From the NCBI GenBank assembly GCA_036351115.1, contig JAZBOL010000078.1, positions 1 to 64,000 on the forward strand: a stretch of DNA of 64,000 nt, written 5' to 3'. Under the pieces are notes generated by a model that made no database searches, was not told the DNA's origin, and saw nothing but the letters and a program-made list of their open reading frames with translations. Origin of the DNA: Marinihelvus sp036351115 (lineage in GTDB: Bacteria > Pseudomonadota > Gammaproteobacteria > Xanthomonadales > SZUA-36). Below are positions 1-9,400 of the stretch, one piece after another. Within the stretch, counting starts at the first letter, position 1. Each line of letters opens with the position of its first letter. Made by a program: the position numbers and the translations under genes.

Positions 1-233
1 ACTGGAATGACCCGAAGCCCGGAGACTTCGAAGCATTCAAGGCGGCCATGGCGGACCATCCGGATGCCAGGGTCCTGGTGCAATGCCAGGCCAACTACCG
101 GGCCTCGGCCTTCGCCTTTCTCTACCGTGTCGAGGTCGAGGGCGTCGCGGAAGGCACGGCCCGCGAGGACCTGGAGAAGATCTGGCAGCCCGAGGGGCGC
201 TGGGGACGCTACATCGATACCATCCTGGAGTGA
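1..233 (+). CDS. protein tyrosine phosphatase-like protein, C-terminal part (5' truncated)
   Basis: The frame is open from the left edge (first full codon at base 3) to a TGA at 231-233, giving about 76 residues of a C-terminus. It contains VLVQCQANYRASAFAFLYR, which resembles the active-site loop of small tyrosine/dual-specificity phosphatase-like proteins (Cys followed by an Arg, then Ala-Ser). The spacing here is Cys-X4-Arg rather than the classical Cys-X5-Arg, so catalytic activity is uncertain. I recall the QANYRAS form from a family annotated as 'protein tyrosine phosphatase family protein'. The start lies outside the window. It is followed after 22 bases by a short-chain dehydrogenase on the same strand. 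Confidence 0.6.
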   Translation, partial: WNDPKPGDFEAFKAAMADHPDARVLVQCQANYRASAFAFLYRVEVEGVAEGTAREDLEKIWQPEGRWGRYIDTILE

Positions 234-255
234 CTTCGGGGACAGATCCGACGCC

Positions 256-945
256 ATGGCAGCGTCCATGAAACACGCCATCATCACCGGGGCCAATCGT
301 GGTATCGGACTCGAACTGACCCGCCAATTGCTGCAGCGCGGCTGGCGGGTCACGGCCCTGGGTCGGTCACCGTCACGCGCGCTCGAGGACCTGGCGGCAG
401 ACACCACCGGGGCCACCGTCGTGACCGGCTTCGACGTCACTGATCAGGCCAGCATCGACGATCTGGCCGGGGGGCAGCCCGCGGCCTCCGTGGACCTGTT
501 GATCAACAACGCCGGTATCCTCGAGGGCATGGATCTGGAGAGCCTGGACCGGGATTCGATCCGGCGCCAGTTCGAGGTCAATGCCCTCGGCCCCGTGCGG
601 CTCACCCGGGCCCTCCTGCCGGCCCTGGGGCAGGGCGCGCGCGTGGGCCTGGTCACGAGCCGCATGGGCTCCATTGAAGACAATACCTCCGGGGGCAGCT
701 ACGGCTACCGCATGTCCAAGGCGGCCCTGAACGCCGCCGGCAAGTCCCTGGCCCACGATCTCGCACCGCGGGGAGTCCACGTGGCCATCCTCCATCCCGG
801 CTACGTGCGAACGGACATGACCGGGGGGCGTGGGCTCATCGACGTCGACGAGGCGGCCAGCGGCCTCCTGGACCGGCTGGATGGACTGACGGCGGAAAAC
901 TCCGGGACGTTCTGGCACAGTAACGGGGAAATCCTTCCCTGGTGA
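256..945 (+). CDS. short-chain dehydrogenase/reductase (SDR) family oxidoreductase
   Basis: A 229-residue classical SDR. The N-terminal Rossmann motif TGANRGIG lies at residues 11-18, an NNAG motif is present, and the catalytic pair is Tyr151/Lys155 in YGYRMSKAAL. The family reduces or oxidises carbonyl/hydroxyl groups with NAD(P)H; the length fits the short 'C-factor-like' group and the substrate cannot be read from sequence. The frame is open further upstream, but ATG 256 (or ATG 268) is the sensible start because the nucleotide-binding strand begins at residue 7. It is followed after 48 bases by a HAD hydrolase on the same strand. Confidence 0.85.
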   Translation: MAASMKHAIITGANRGIGLELTRQLLQRGWRVTALGRSPSRALEDLAADTTGATVVTGFDVTDQASIDDLAGGQPAASVDLLINNAGILEGMDLESLDRDSIRRQFEVNALGPVRLTRALLPALGQGARVGLVTSRMGSIEDNTSGGSYGYRMSKAALNAAGKSLAHDLAPRGVHVAILHPGYVRTDMTGGRGLIDVDEAASGLLDRLDGLTAENSGTFWHSNGEILPW

Positions 946-993
946 AAACGCGCTTGGCATGACCAACTTCGCTCTGAATCGACAAGCGGGATA

Positions 994-1779
994 ATGAACG
1001 GACTCGAGCACATCAGGGCGATCGCTTTTGACGCGGACGACACGCTCTGGGTCAACGAGACCCTGTTTCGCGATGCGGAAGAGCGATTCTGCGGGTGGGT
1101 GTCGGACTACCTCTCCGCCGACGAGGCGCGAAAACGGCTCGCCGCGGTGGAAGAGCGGAACATGCCGGCCTACGGGTACGGCATCAAACCCTTCACCCTT
1201 TCCCTGATCGAGGCGGCGCTCGAGGTGTCCGACGGCAGGCTGCCCCAGGCGACCATCCGGTCCATCATCGACAACGGCAAGCGAATGCTCGAGGCGCCGG
1301 TGGAAAACCTGCCAGGCGTGGCGGAGGTGCTGCAGGGGCTCAATGGGCACTACCGCCTGGTCGTGGCCACCAAGGGCGATCTGCTCGACCAGGAGCGCAA
1401 GCTTCGCCAGTCCGGGCTGGCGGACCATTTCCACCACATCGAGATCGTCTCGGACAAGACCCCGGCACACTACGCCCAGCTGGTCCGCCACCTCGACCTG
1501 CAGCCCCATGAGTTCCTCATGATCGGCAATTCCCTGCGCTCGGACATTCTCCCGGTACTGGAGATCGGGGGCTTTGCCTTTCACGTACCCTTCCACACGA
1601 CCTGGGCGCACGAGCTGGCGGAGTCGCCGGACGGGCATCCGCGCTTCCGGGCCTTCGATCACGTGGAAGCCATCGCCGCGCTCCTGCGCCAGAGTCGCGA
1701 GCGGCCGGCGCCGGCCCGGAAAGCCGGAAGTGCTGGAGAAGCCGGCGCGGCCGGCGCAGCGGAAGGAAGCCACCCGTGA
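994..1779 (+). CDS. HAD family hydrolase
   Basis: A 261-residue haloacid dehalogenase superfamily protein. Motif I is FDADDTLW with the nucleophile Asp13 and general acid Asp15. Motif II is the Thr in VVATKGD, motif III a Lys in SDKTP, and motif IV is GNSLRSD. These residues support a Mg-dependent phosphatase, with a helical cap (residues about 25-105) between motifs I and II. The last ~25 residues are an Ala/Gly/Arg-rich low-complexity tail. The stop codon overlaps the GTG start of the AarF-type gene (GTGA), so the two are probably translationally coupled. Substrate unknown. Confidence 0.85.
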   Translation: MNGLEHIRAIAFDADDTLWVNETLFRDAEERFCGWVSDYLSADEARKRLAAVEERNMPAYGYGIKPFTLSLIEAALEVSDGRLPQATIRSIIDNGKRMLEAPVENLPGVAEVLQGLNGHYRLVVATKGDLLDQERKLRQSGLADHFHHIEIVSDKTPAHYAQLVRHLDLQPHEFLMIGNSLRSDILPVLEIGGFAFHVPFHTTWAHELAESPDGHPRFRAFDHVEAIAALLRQSRERPAPARKAGSAGEAGAAGAAEGSHP

Positions 1780-3434
1780 AGCACGTCCCGGATCTCCCGA
1801 AACTGGTCCGCAATGCCGGGCGTCTCAACGAGGTGCTCGCCATCCTGGCCAAGTACGGGCTGGCGGAAGGCCTCGCTGGCGTCCAGGCCGACTGGCTTCA
1901 ACGTCACCTGCGTTCCGAGGATGGCCAGACCCTTTCTGATCTGCCGCAGGAAGAGCGCGTGCGCCTGGCGCTGACCGATCTCGGCCCGACCTTCGTCAAA
2001 CTGGGCCAGATTCTCAGTACCCGCGCTGACGTCGTGGGCCCGTCGCTGGCGGAAGAGCTCAGCCAACTCCAGAAGCATGTGCCGCCGGATGATCTCGCCA
2101 CCGTGCGTCAGCGCGTGGAGGAGGAGCTGGGCGCAGCGCCCGAGGTCCTGTTCGCGCACTTCGATGCGGAGGCCCTGGCGTCCGCCTCCATTGGGCAGGT
2201 GCATCGCGCGACGCTCCGGGATGGCACCCGGGTCGTGGTGAAGATTCAGCATGATGGCATCCGCGAGCGGGTTCGCAATGACCTGGAAATCCTGCGGGAG
2301 CTGGCCAAGCTGGCCGAGCGGCATTCGGAGGAGCTCGCGCGCTTCCGCCCCGTGGCGCTGGTCCGGGAGTTTGAACGCAGCCTGTCGGCGGAGCTCGATT
2401 TCCGGCGAGAAAAACGCAATCTCGAGCAATTTACCCAGAATTTCGCCGATGACGACAAGGCTCGTTTCCCGGCGCCCCACGAACGCTTATGTTCCGCCCG
2501 TGTTCTCACCATGGACTTTCTCGACGGCATCTGCGTGTCGGATAGCGAACGCCTGGAGGAGGCCGGTTACGACCGCGAGGAACTGGCCCGCCGCGGGGCG
2601 GACCTGTTTCTGCAGATGGTGTTTCGTGACGGTTTCTATCACGCCGATCCGCATCCCGGAAACCTCATGGTGCTCGACGAGGCGGTCATCGGCCTGGTGG
2701 ACTGCGGCATGGTGGGCCGCGTGGACGAGGAGATGGCTGACCGGGTCCAGGACTTTCTCATGGCGGCCATCGACAAGGACGCCCGGCGCCTGGCCGAGGT
2801 CGTCGAAGAGCTCGGGGAAGCACCGCCGGACATCGACCGGGACCAGCTGCGGGCGGACCTGCTCGATTACGTTGCCGAGTACGGCAGCGCGCAGATCGAG
2901 GATTTCGACCTGACCGGCGCCCTGAACGAAATGATGCGCATCGTCCGGACCCACCACATCATTCTGCCGGCCCGGGTGAGCCTGCTCATCAAGATGCTGG
3001 TCATGCTCGAAGGCACGGCGCAGCACCTGTCCCCGAATTTCAGCATCACCGAGTTGCTGGAGCATTACCGCCAGCGTGCGGTGCTGCGGCGTCTGTCACC
3101 CCGGCGCGTGTTACGCAGGCTGCACCGGACCCAGAGGGACTGGACCCGTCTGTTCGAATCGTTCCCGCGGGACGCGACGGACCTCATGGCGCGCATTCGA
3201 AAGGGCACATTCAACGTGCACCTCGATCACCGGCACCTGGACGCGGTGGTCAACCGGCTGGTGGTCGGCCTGCTGACCGCGGCCCTCTTTCTCGGTTCAT
3301 CGACGCTGCTGGACGGCCAGGTTCCGCCGCTGATCGGTGACTATTCCCTTCCGGGGGTGGCGGGCATGGTCATTGCGGTGGCCCTGGGCTTTCGCCTGCT
3401 GCGCGCGATCCGGCACTCCGGCGACCTGGAGTGA
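1776..3434 (+). CDS. ABC1/AarF (UbiB-like) atypical kinase family protein
   Basis: A 552-residue UbiB/ABC1/ADCK family protein. Visible signatures are the Ala-rich nucleotide loop SASIGQVHRA, the lysine strand VVVKIQ, the family motif ELDFRREKRNLEQF, the catalytic-loop HADPHPGNLM and the metal-binding LVDCGMVG. The C-terminus carries two hydrophobic segments (about residues 490-540), typical of membrane-anchored UbiB-like proteins. In this family UbiB is needed for ubiquinone synthesis or distribution, but several paralogues have unknown roles, and no ubi genes are adjacent, so I do not assign ubiB. Start is GTG at 1776, overlapping the HAD stop; it ends 9 bases before the stop of a converging gene. 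Confidence 0.85.
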   Translation: MKHVPDLPKLVRNAGRLNEVLAILAKYGLAEGLAGVQADWLQRHLRSEDGQTLSDLPQEERVRLALTDLGPTFVKLGQILSTRADVVGPSLAEELSQLQKHVPPDDLATVRQRVEEELGAAPEVLFAHFDAEALASASIGQVHRATLRDGTRVVVKIQHDGIRERVRNDLEILRELAKLAERHSEELARFRPVALVREFERSLSAELDFRREKRNLEQFTQNFADDDKARFPAPHERLCSARVLTMDFLDGICVSDSERLEEAGYDREELARRGADLFLQMVFRDGFYHADPHPGNLMVLDEAVIGLVDCGMVGRVDEEMADRVQDFLMAAIDKDARRLAEVVEELGEAPPDIDRDQLRADLLDYVAEYGSAQIEDFDLTGALNEMMRIVRTHHIILPARVSLLIKMLVMLEGTAQHLSPNFSITELLEHYRQRAVLRRLSPRRVLRRLHRTQRDWTRLFESFPRDATDLMARIRKGTFNVHLDHRHLDAVVNRLVVGLLTAALFLGSSTLLDGQVPPLIGDYSLPGVAGMVIAVALGFRLLRAIRHSGDLE

Positions 3435-3443
3435 AGCGGCTGC

Positions 3444-4142
3444 TCATTCCAGGCTGCGAATGCGAAGGTTCCGGTACCAGACCGGGTCGCCATGGTCCTG
3501 GAGTCCGATGTGACCCCGGCGCGCCATGCCGTACATGGGCCACGCGCTGAATTTCGATTCGCGGACGAGCCGGCGCCATTCTTCCGAGCCCAGGGTGTAG
3601 GCGACCACGCGTTCACCGTTGAGCCAGTGCTCGACATCGTTGCCCAGCACCCGGATGCGGGCGAAGTTCCAGTCTCCGGCCGGATTGACCACGCCCCGCG
3701 GCGCCGGATAGAGCCCGTAAGCAGCGCCGGCCGAGGTGAGGGGGTCACCCCCATCCCGGTGCCGCGCGTCGTCGAGCACCTGCATTTCCGGTGCGCCCAT
3801 GTAGATGGCGTCGAAGCCGAGGGGCGCGAGGTAGAAAATGCCGCTGTTGCCGCCTTCGGCGACCTTCCATTCCAGTGCCAGTTCGAAGTCGGTGAACTGG
3901 GCCGTCGTCACCAGGTCACCCTTGCCGTCGGAGAAGTGAATCGTGCCTTCTTCCACGCGCCAGCCCGGCGGAATGTCCGTGCTGTCGTAACCGCGCCAGC
4001 CCGCCAGGGTTTCTCCGTCGAAGAGGGGCTGCCACCCGGCATGATCGTCCGCCGGCAGCGCCGGCGAAAGGAGCGCGCCTGCGGCCAGCAGCAGGGCGAC
4101 AGCCGCTGTGTTCCCGGGCTTATTCACCGGGCAACTCCACAC
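3444..4142 (-). CDS. DUF1080 (3-keto-disaccharide hydrolase fold) secreted protein
   Basis: A 232-residue protein with an N-terminal signal peptide (hydrophobic stretch AAVALLLAAGALLSPALPA) followed by one DUF1080 domain that begins GWQPLFDGETLAGW and continues with GNSGIFYLAP and PEMQVLDDARH, all typical of the family. DUF1080 proteins have a concanavalin/glucanase-like fold, and some members cleave 3-keto-glycosides; whether this one does is inference. The likely location is the periplasm. Its first 23 bases overlap the 3' end of the upstream reverse-strand gene, so the two are probably co-transcribed. Confidence 0.85.
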   Translation of the reverse strand: MWSCPVNKPGNTAAVALLLAAGALLSPALPADDHAGWQPLFDGETLAGWRGYDSTDIPPGWRVEEGTIHFSDGKGDLVTTAQFTDFELALEWKVAEGGNSGIFYLAPLGFDAIYMGAPEMQVLDDARHRDGGDPLTSAGAAYGLYPAPRGVVNPAGDWNFARIRVLGNDVEHWLNGERVVAYTLGSEEWRRLVRESKFSAWPMYGMARRGHIGLQDHGDPVWYRNLRIRSLE

Positions 4143-4710
4143 CGAGATCCTTCAGTTGGCGGGCGATGGACGGGTCACGGGTTTGGCGCCAGCGTTGATA
4201 AAGGCGCAGCACGTCGTGGGCGTCCAGGCGATCGCGGCGGCGAAAGCACCGTTCGATCAGGTCCAGGAGGCTCGAAAACAGGCGGGCGAGCTCGCTGAAC
4301 AGGGACCGATTGCCCAGGGCGTTGTCCCCGAGGTAGTCATAGGCGCTGGTTCCCATGCCGACGAAGTAGTCCCGCCGGATTCCCCGCCGCTCGAAGCGCT
4401 GCGGGAAAAGCGACCCCAGGAACAGGGCGAGGTCGCCGAGCTGGCGCAGCAGGAGGCAGCGTTCACGTTCCGTGCTGGCCTCGCGGGCATCAGCGTAGAG
4501 CAGGGCCAGGGGCCTCAGGTCAAGGCGTCCGTCCTCGAAGGCAAACAGCATCTCGCTGCGTCCAAAGCGATCGAGCAGGCCGGCCACGTACCACAGGGTG
4601 TCTTCCGGTGGGGCCGTGCCGCTTTCGCTGGCGCAATGGCGCAGTTGGCGTGAGAAATAGTCAGACAGGGAGGATTCGGTAACGGGAGCGGTGCAAGCGT
4701 TCACCAACAT
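4120..4710 (-). CDS. conserved hypothetical protein
   Basis: A 196-residue soluble protein with no signal peptide or membrane segment. It is mostly helical in composition, with the core LLYADAREASTERERCLLLRQLGDLALFLGSLFP and YFVGMGTSAYDYLG. I recall similar uncharacterised gammaproteobacterial proteins with this core but know no function. It is the first gene of a two-gene reverse unit, overlapping the DUF1080 gene by 23 bases, and is divergent from the DNA ligase. The start at ATG 4710 gives MLVNACTAP; no alternative is clearly better. Confidence 0.7.
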   Translation of the reverse strand: MLVNACTAPVTESSLSDYFSRQLRHCASESGTAPPEDTLWYVAGLLDRFGRSEMLFAFEDGRLDLRPLALLYADAREASTERERCLLLRQLGDLALFLGSLFPQRFERRGIRRDYFVGMGTSAYDYLGDNALGNRSLFSELARLFSSLLDLIERCFRRRDRLDAHDVLRLYQRWRQTRDPSIARQLKDLGVELPGE

Positions 4711-4756
4711 GACAGCGACGTGTCCTTGTCCATGGCCTGGGACCAGTTATAACCCA

Positions 4757-4777
4757 GATTTCCGCGAGCGGGAAATC
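4757..4777. promoter_or_regulatory. inverted repeat in the divergent 4711-4883 intergenic region
   Basis: GATTTCC, a 7-base spacer, then GGAAATC: perfect 7-bp arms in the 173-bp gap between the reverse hypothetical gene and the forward ligase operon. A reverse-strand -10-like TATAAC lies just beside it (plus-strand 4746-4751). It could be an operator or a chance hairpin. Confidence 0.35.
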
Positions 4778-4883
4778 GGTCGGCGCTTCCGCGGCATGAC
4801 GACAGGTCGGAGTGAGGCACGGCACCACCGATTCTTGAGGTGCGGGATGTACACTGGCGGGTCTGTCTTTCGAACCTCCCGCT

Positions 4884-6470
4884 ATGCGTTTCAACGATCT
4901 GGTGACCACCTCCCTCGCGCTGGCGAAAACCCGCAGCCGGCTGAAAAAGCGGGAGCTGCTCGAGACCTGCCTGCGTTCCGCCTCGCGCGAGGAGCTTCCC
5001 CGTGTCGTGGATTACCTCGCCGGCATTCTGCCCCAGGGAAAGATCGGGCTGGGTCCGGCGCTCTTCCGTGAACTCGATCCTGGGGCGCCCGTAAGCGAGC
5101 CGCGGCTGGAATTGCGCGCGGTGCACGACGCCTTCGACGCCATCGCGGCGGTGAAGGGCGCCGGATCCAAGCGGGCGCGCCTCGACCTGCTCGGGGCGCT
5201 GTTCGCCCGGGCCACCGCGGAAGAGCGCGATTTCCTCCAGCGGCTCGTCCTGGGCGAATTGCGCCAGGGCGCCCAGGAAGCGGCGCTCGTGGACGGTATC
5301 GCGGCCGCGGCGGAGGTGCCCGACGCCGCCGTCCGGCGGGCAGTCATGCTGGCCGGCTCCGCGTCCGCGGTGGCCGCCGTGGCCATGGAGGAGGGCGTCG
5401 CGGGACTCGACCGGTTTCGCCTCCAACCCCTGAAGCCGGTGCGCCCCATGCTCGCCCAGCCGGCGGAAACCATGGACGCGGCAATCGAGGCGCTGGGGTC
5501 CGCAATGCTGGAGTACAAGCTCGACGGCGCGCGCATCCAGGTCCATCGTCTCGATGACGAGGTGCGCATCTATTCCCGGCAGCTCAACGACGTGACCTCG
5601 AGCCTGCCGGAGGTGGTCGAGGCCGCCCGGGCCTTGCCCGTGAGTTCCTGCATCCTCGATGGCGAAGTGCTCGCCCTGCATCCCGACGGTCGGCCGCACC
5701 CGTTCCAGGTCACCATGCGGCGCTTCGGCCGGACCTCCGACGTCAAGACCATGCGCGAAAAAATTCCGCTGCGGGCCTTTTTCTTCGATTGCCTGTACCG
5801 CGAAGCGGAACTGATCGACAGCGCCTTCTCCGACCGCCGGACTGCCCTGGTCGATCTCGTCGGCCCTGACGATGTGGTCCCGGGCGAGGCCACGGACGAG
5901 CCCCAGGCTGCCGCCGCCTTCCTGCGCGGCGCGCTGGAGGCAGGGCACGAAGGCGTCATGGCAAAGGCGCCAGGCAGTCTCTACGCCGCGGGCAATCGCG
6001 GTGCGGAATGGCTCAAGGTCAAACAGGTTCATACCCTCGATCTCGTGGTGCTGGCCGCTGAATGGGGCAGCGGACGCCGCTCCGGCTGGCTGTCGAATCT
6101 GCACTTGGGTGCGCGCGCTGACGACGGAACCTTCGTGATGCTCGGTAAGACCTTCAAGGGCCTGACGGATCGCCTGCTGAAGTGGCAGACCCGTGAGCTG
6201 CTGGCCCGGGAGATCGGCCGGGAGTCACACGTCGTCCACGTGAAGCCGGAGCTGGTGGTGGAAATTGCCGTGAACGACCTGCAGGCGAGCCCTCAATATC
6301 CCGCCGGCCTGGCGCTGCGCTTTGCCCGGGTCAAGCGCTACCGCCGCGACAAACCGGCGACTGAAGCGGATCGGATCGAGACCGTGCAGCGGCTGTACCA
6401 GGAACAGACGGGACTCGGGGCGCCGGCCCTGGACGCCCCGGACCTCGCCGGAGCGTCGTCTCATGGCTAG
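4884..6470 (+). CDS. ATP-dependent DNA ligase (stand-alone, LigB/archaeal-like architecture)
   Basis: A 528-residue ligase. Residues about 1-180 form the N-terminal DNA-binding domain. The nucleotidyltransferase motif I KLDGARIQ gives the adenylated lysine as Lys212, and motif III/IV-like elements FFFDCLYRE and GVMAKAPGSLY follow. Motif V (EWLKVKQ) leads into an OB-fold domain that ends with the motif VI-like RFARVKRYRRDK. No polymerase or nuclease domain is fused, so this is not a LigD. It should seal nicks using ATP. The start ATG at 4884 is well placed in the only sizeable gap, and the gene overlaps the helicase start by 8 bases (ATGGCTAG), so it heads a coupled ligase-helicase-glycosylase operon. 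Confidence 0.92.
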   Translation: MRFNDLVTTSLALAKTRSRLKKRELLETCLRSASREELPRVVDYLAGILPQGKIGLGPALFRELDPGAPVSEPRLELRAVHDAFDAIAAVKGAGSKRARLDLLGALFARATAEERDFLQRLVLGELRQGAQEAALVDGIAAAAEVPDAAVRRAVMLAGSASAVAAVAMEEGVAGLDRFRLQPLKPVRPMLAQPAETMDAAIEALGSAMLEYKLDGARIQVHRLDDEVRIYSRQLNDVTSSLPEVVEAARALPVSSCILDGEVLALHPDGRPHPFQVTMRRFGRTSDVKTMREKIPLRAFFFDCLYREAELIDSAFSDRRTALVDLVGPDDVVPGEATDEPQAAAAFLRGALEAGHEGVMAKAPGSLYAAGNRGAEWLKVKQVHTLDLVVLAAEWGSGRRSGWLSNLHLGARADDGTFVMLGKTFKGLTDRLLKWQTRELLAREIGRESHVVHVKPELVVEIAVNDLQASPQYPAGLALRFARVKRYRRDKPATEADRIETVQRLYQEQTGLGAPALDAPDLAGASSHG

Positions 6471-9400
6471 GGACTCCGGGACCGCGGTGGAACTCAACCC
6501 GGCCTTTCACCCGGCGACCCGGCGCTGGTTCGAGGACAACTTTCCGGCACCCACGGAGGTTCAGCGCCGCGGCTGGGACAGCATCATCGCCGGCCACCAT
6601 TCGCTCCTGGTGGCGCCCACCGGCAGCGGCAAAACCCTGGCCGCCTTCCTGGCGGGGATCGACCGCCTGGGACGGCTCGAAGCGGAGGAAAAGCCCGGGG
6701 TGCGCGTGCTCTATCTGTCGCCGCTTAAGGCCCTGGTCTACGACATCGAGCGCAACCTCCGCGCGCCGCTCGTGGGGATCGGGCGCGTCGCGGAACGCCT
6801 CGACCTGGACTTTCATTCCGCCGAGGTGGCTGTCCGCACCGGGGACACGCCCCAGCGCGAACGCCAGCGGCAGGTCAAGCACCCCGGCGAAATCCTGGTC
6901 ACGACACCGGAATCCCTGTTTCTCATGCTGGGGTCGCGGGCGGCGGAAACCCTGACCACCGTGGAGACGGTCATCGTCGACGAGATTCACGCCCTGGCGC
7001 CGAGCAAACGGGGGGCGCACCTTGCGCTCTCCCTCGAGCGCCTGGCGGAGATCGCCGAGCGGGACCCCCAGCGTATCGGCCTGTCCGCCACGGTGCGGCC
7101 CCTGGACGCGATGGCGCGTTTTCTCGGGGGTGACCGCGAGGTGGAGGTCATCGACTGCTCCGCGCCGCCCCGCATCGACCTCGCGGTGACCGTCCCGGTG
7201 CCGGACATGCAAAATCCCACGCCGCCCACCCCGGACGAGGGCGGCTCCATCCTCGGAGAGCTTTACTCCCGGGAGGTGGGTACGCCGCAGCCGGAGCGCG
7301 GCATCTGGCCGACCCTGTACCCGCAACTGCTCGACGCCATCCGTGAGCACCGTTCCACCATCATCTTCGTCAACAGCCGGGGGCTCTGCGAGCGCCTGGC
7401 GCACAAGCTGAACGAACTGGCGGAGGAAGAACTGGTCCGCGCCCACCACGGCAGCATTTCCCACGGAAAACGCGCCGAGATCGAAGAGGGGCTCAAATCC
7501 GGTGAGCTTCGCGGCATCGTCGCCACCAGTTCCCTGGAACTGGGCGTCGACATGGGGGCCGTAGACCTGGTCCTGCTGGTGGAGTCACCGGGTTCCGTCG
7601 CGCGCGGGCTTCAGCGGATCGGCCGCGCCGGCCACGGGGTCGGAGAGACCAGCAGGGGCCGTATCTATCCAAAGTTTCGCGGTGACCTGCTGGAAAGCAC
7701 GGTGGTCGCCAGCCGCATGCTCAAGGCGGAGCTGGAGTCCGTGGCCGTGCCGGAAAATGCCCTGGACGTCCTGTCGCAGCAGCTCGTCGCCATCTGCTGC
7801 CAGCAGCCGACGGCGGTGGACGATCTCGCCCGCCTCGTGAAGCGTGCCTATCCCTACCGCGACCTGTCGCGCGCCGCCCTCGAGGCCGTGCTGGACATGC
7901 TGAGCGGCCACTATCCCTCCAGCGATTTCGCCGACCTGAAGCCGCTCCTGTCCTGGGACCGCAGCCAGGACGTGCTGTCGCCGCGCCGGGGCGCGGCCAT
8001 GGTGACCCGCATGAATGCCGGCACCATCCCCGACCGGGGCGCTTTCGGCGTTCACCTCGGCGAGGACGGCCCACGCGTCGGGGAGCTGGACGAGGAAATG
8101 GTGTTCGAGACCCGGCCGGGGGACAACATCACCCTGGGCGCCAGCACCTGGCACGTGGAAGGCATCACCCGGGACCGGGTCATCGTCACCCCGGCGCCCG
8201 GTGAACCGGGGCGCCTGCCCTTCTGGCGGGGTGACGGGCCCGGGCGGCCCATCGAGCTGGGGCGGGCCCTGGGCGCGTTCCTTCGCGAAGCCGGGGCCGT
8301 GCCCCAGGGTCAGCTGACCGACTGGCTGCAGGAAACCACGCCCCTCGATGCCTACGGTGCCGGCAATCTGGCCAGCTATCTCCTGGAACAGAAGGCGGAA
8401 ACCGGGACGCTTCCCACGGACCGCAACGTGGTGGTTGAGCGCTTCCGGGACGAACTGGGAGACTGGCGCGTCTGCATCCTCACCCCCTTCGGCGCGCGCG
8501 TCCATGCCCCCTGGGCCATGGCGCTCCAGGGCATGCTGGGCGAGGCCAGCGGCTACGAAATCCAGGTCATGTACACGGACGACGGGATCGTCGTGCGGTT
8601 CGCGGACGCGGAGGAGTTGCCGCCCCTCGAGCAGCTGATTCCCGACCCGGACGAGGTCGAGGGCCTGCTCACGGACCAGCTGGCGAGCACGTCGCTGTTC
8701 GCCGGGCTGTTCCGGGAGAATGCCGTTCGTTCCCTGCTGCTCCGGCGGCGGCGTCCCGGTCAGCGTTCGCCGCTCTGGGCCCAGCGCATCAAGGCCCAGG
8801 ACCTCCTCGCCTCCGTGCGCCAGTATCCGAACTTTCCCATCGTCATCGAAACCTATCGCCAGGCCCTGGCGGACGTGTTCGACCTGCCGGCTTTTCGCGG
8901 GCTGCTCGAGGATCTGCGCAACCGTACGATCACCGTGGACGACGTGGAAACCGGGTCGGCCTCGCCCTTTGCCCGGTCCCTGGTCTTTGCCTACGTCGCC
9001 GCCTACCTCTACGAGCAGGATGCGCCCCTCGCGGAGCGCAAGGCCCAGGCCCTTACGCTGGACCGGGCGCTGCTGGGGGAGCTGCTCGGGCAGGCGGAAC
9101 TGCGCGAGCTCATCGACCCGCGTGTGCTCGAATCGCTGGAGTTCGACCTCCAGCATCTTTCACCGGAACGGCAGGCTCGGGACGCCGACGACGTGCATGA
9201 CCTGCTGCGCCGTCTGGGTGACCTGACCGTGGGAGAAGTCGCGGAGCGGCTCAGGGAAGACGTCGGCGCAGCGGATGACCGGCACGCAGTCGCCGGCGAG
9301 TGGCTCGACAGTCTCCACGAGCAGCGCCGGGCCGTCCCCGTCAGGCTGGCGGGGGAGACCCGCTGGATCGCCACCGAGGATGCCGGCCTGTTCCGCGACG

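Noticed and set aside
1776..3434. Assigning ubiB
   Set aside because: No ubiquinone genes are nearby and the family has paralogues with other roles.
4884..6470. NHEJ ligase (LigD/Ku system)
   Set aside because: No polymerase or nuclease domain and no Ku gene; the partners are Lhr and a glycosylase.
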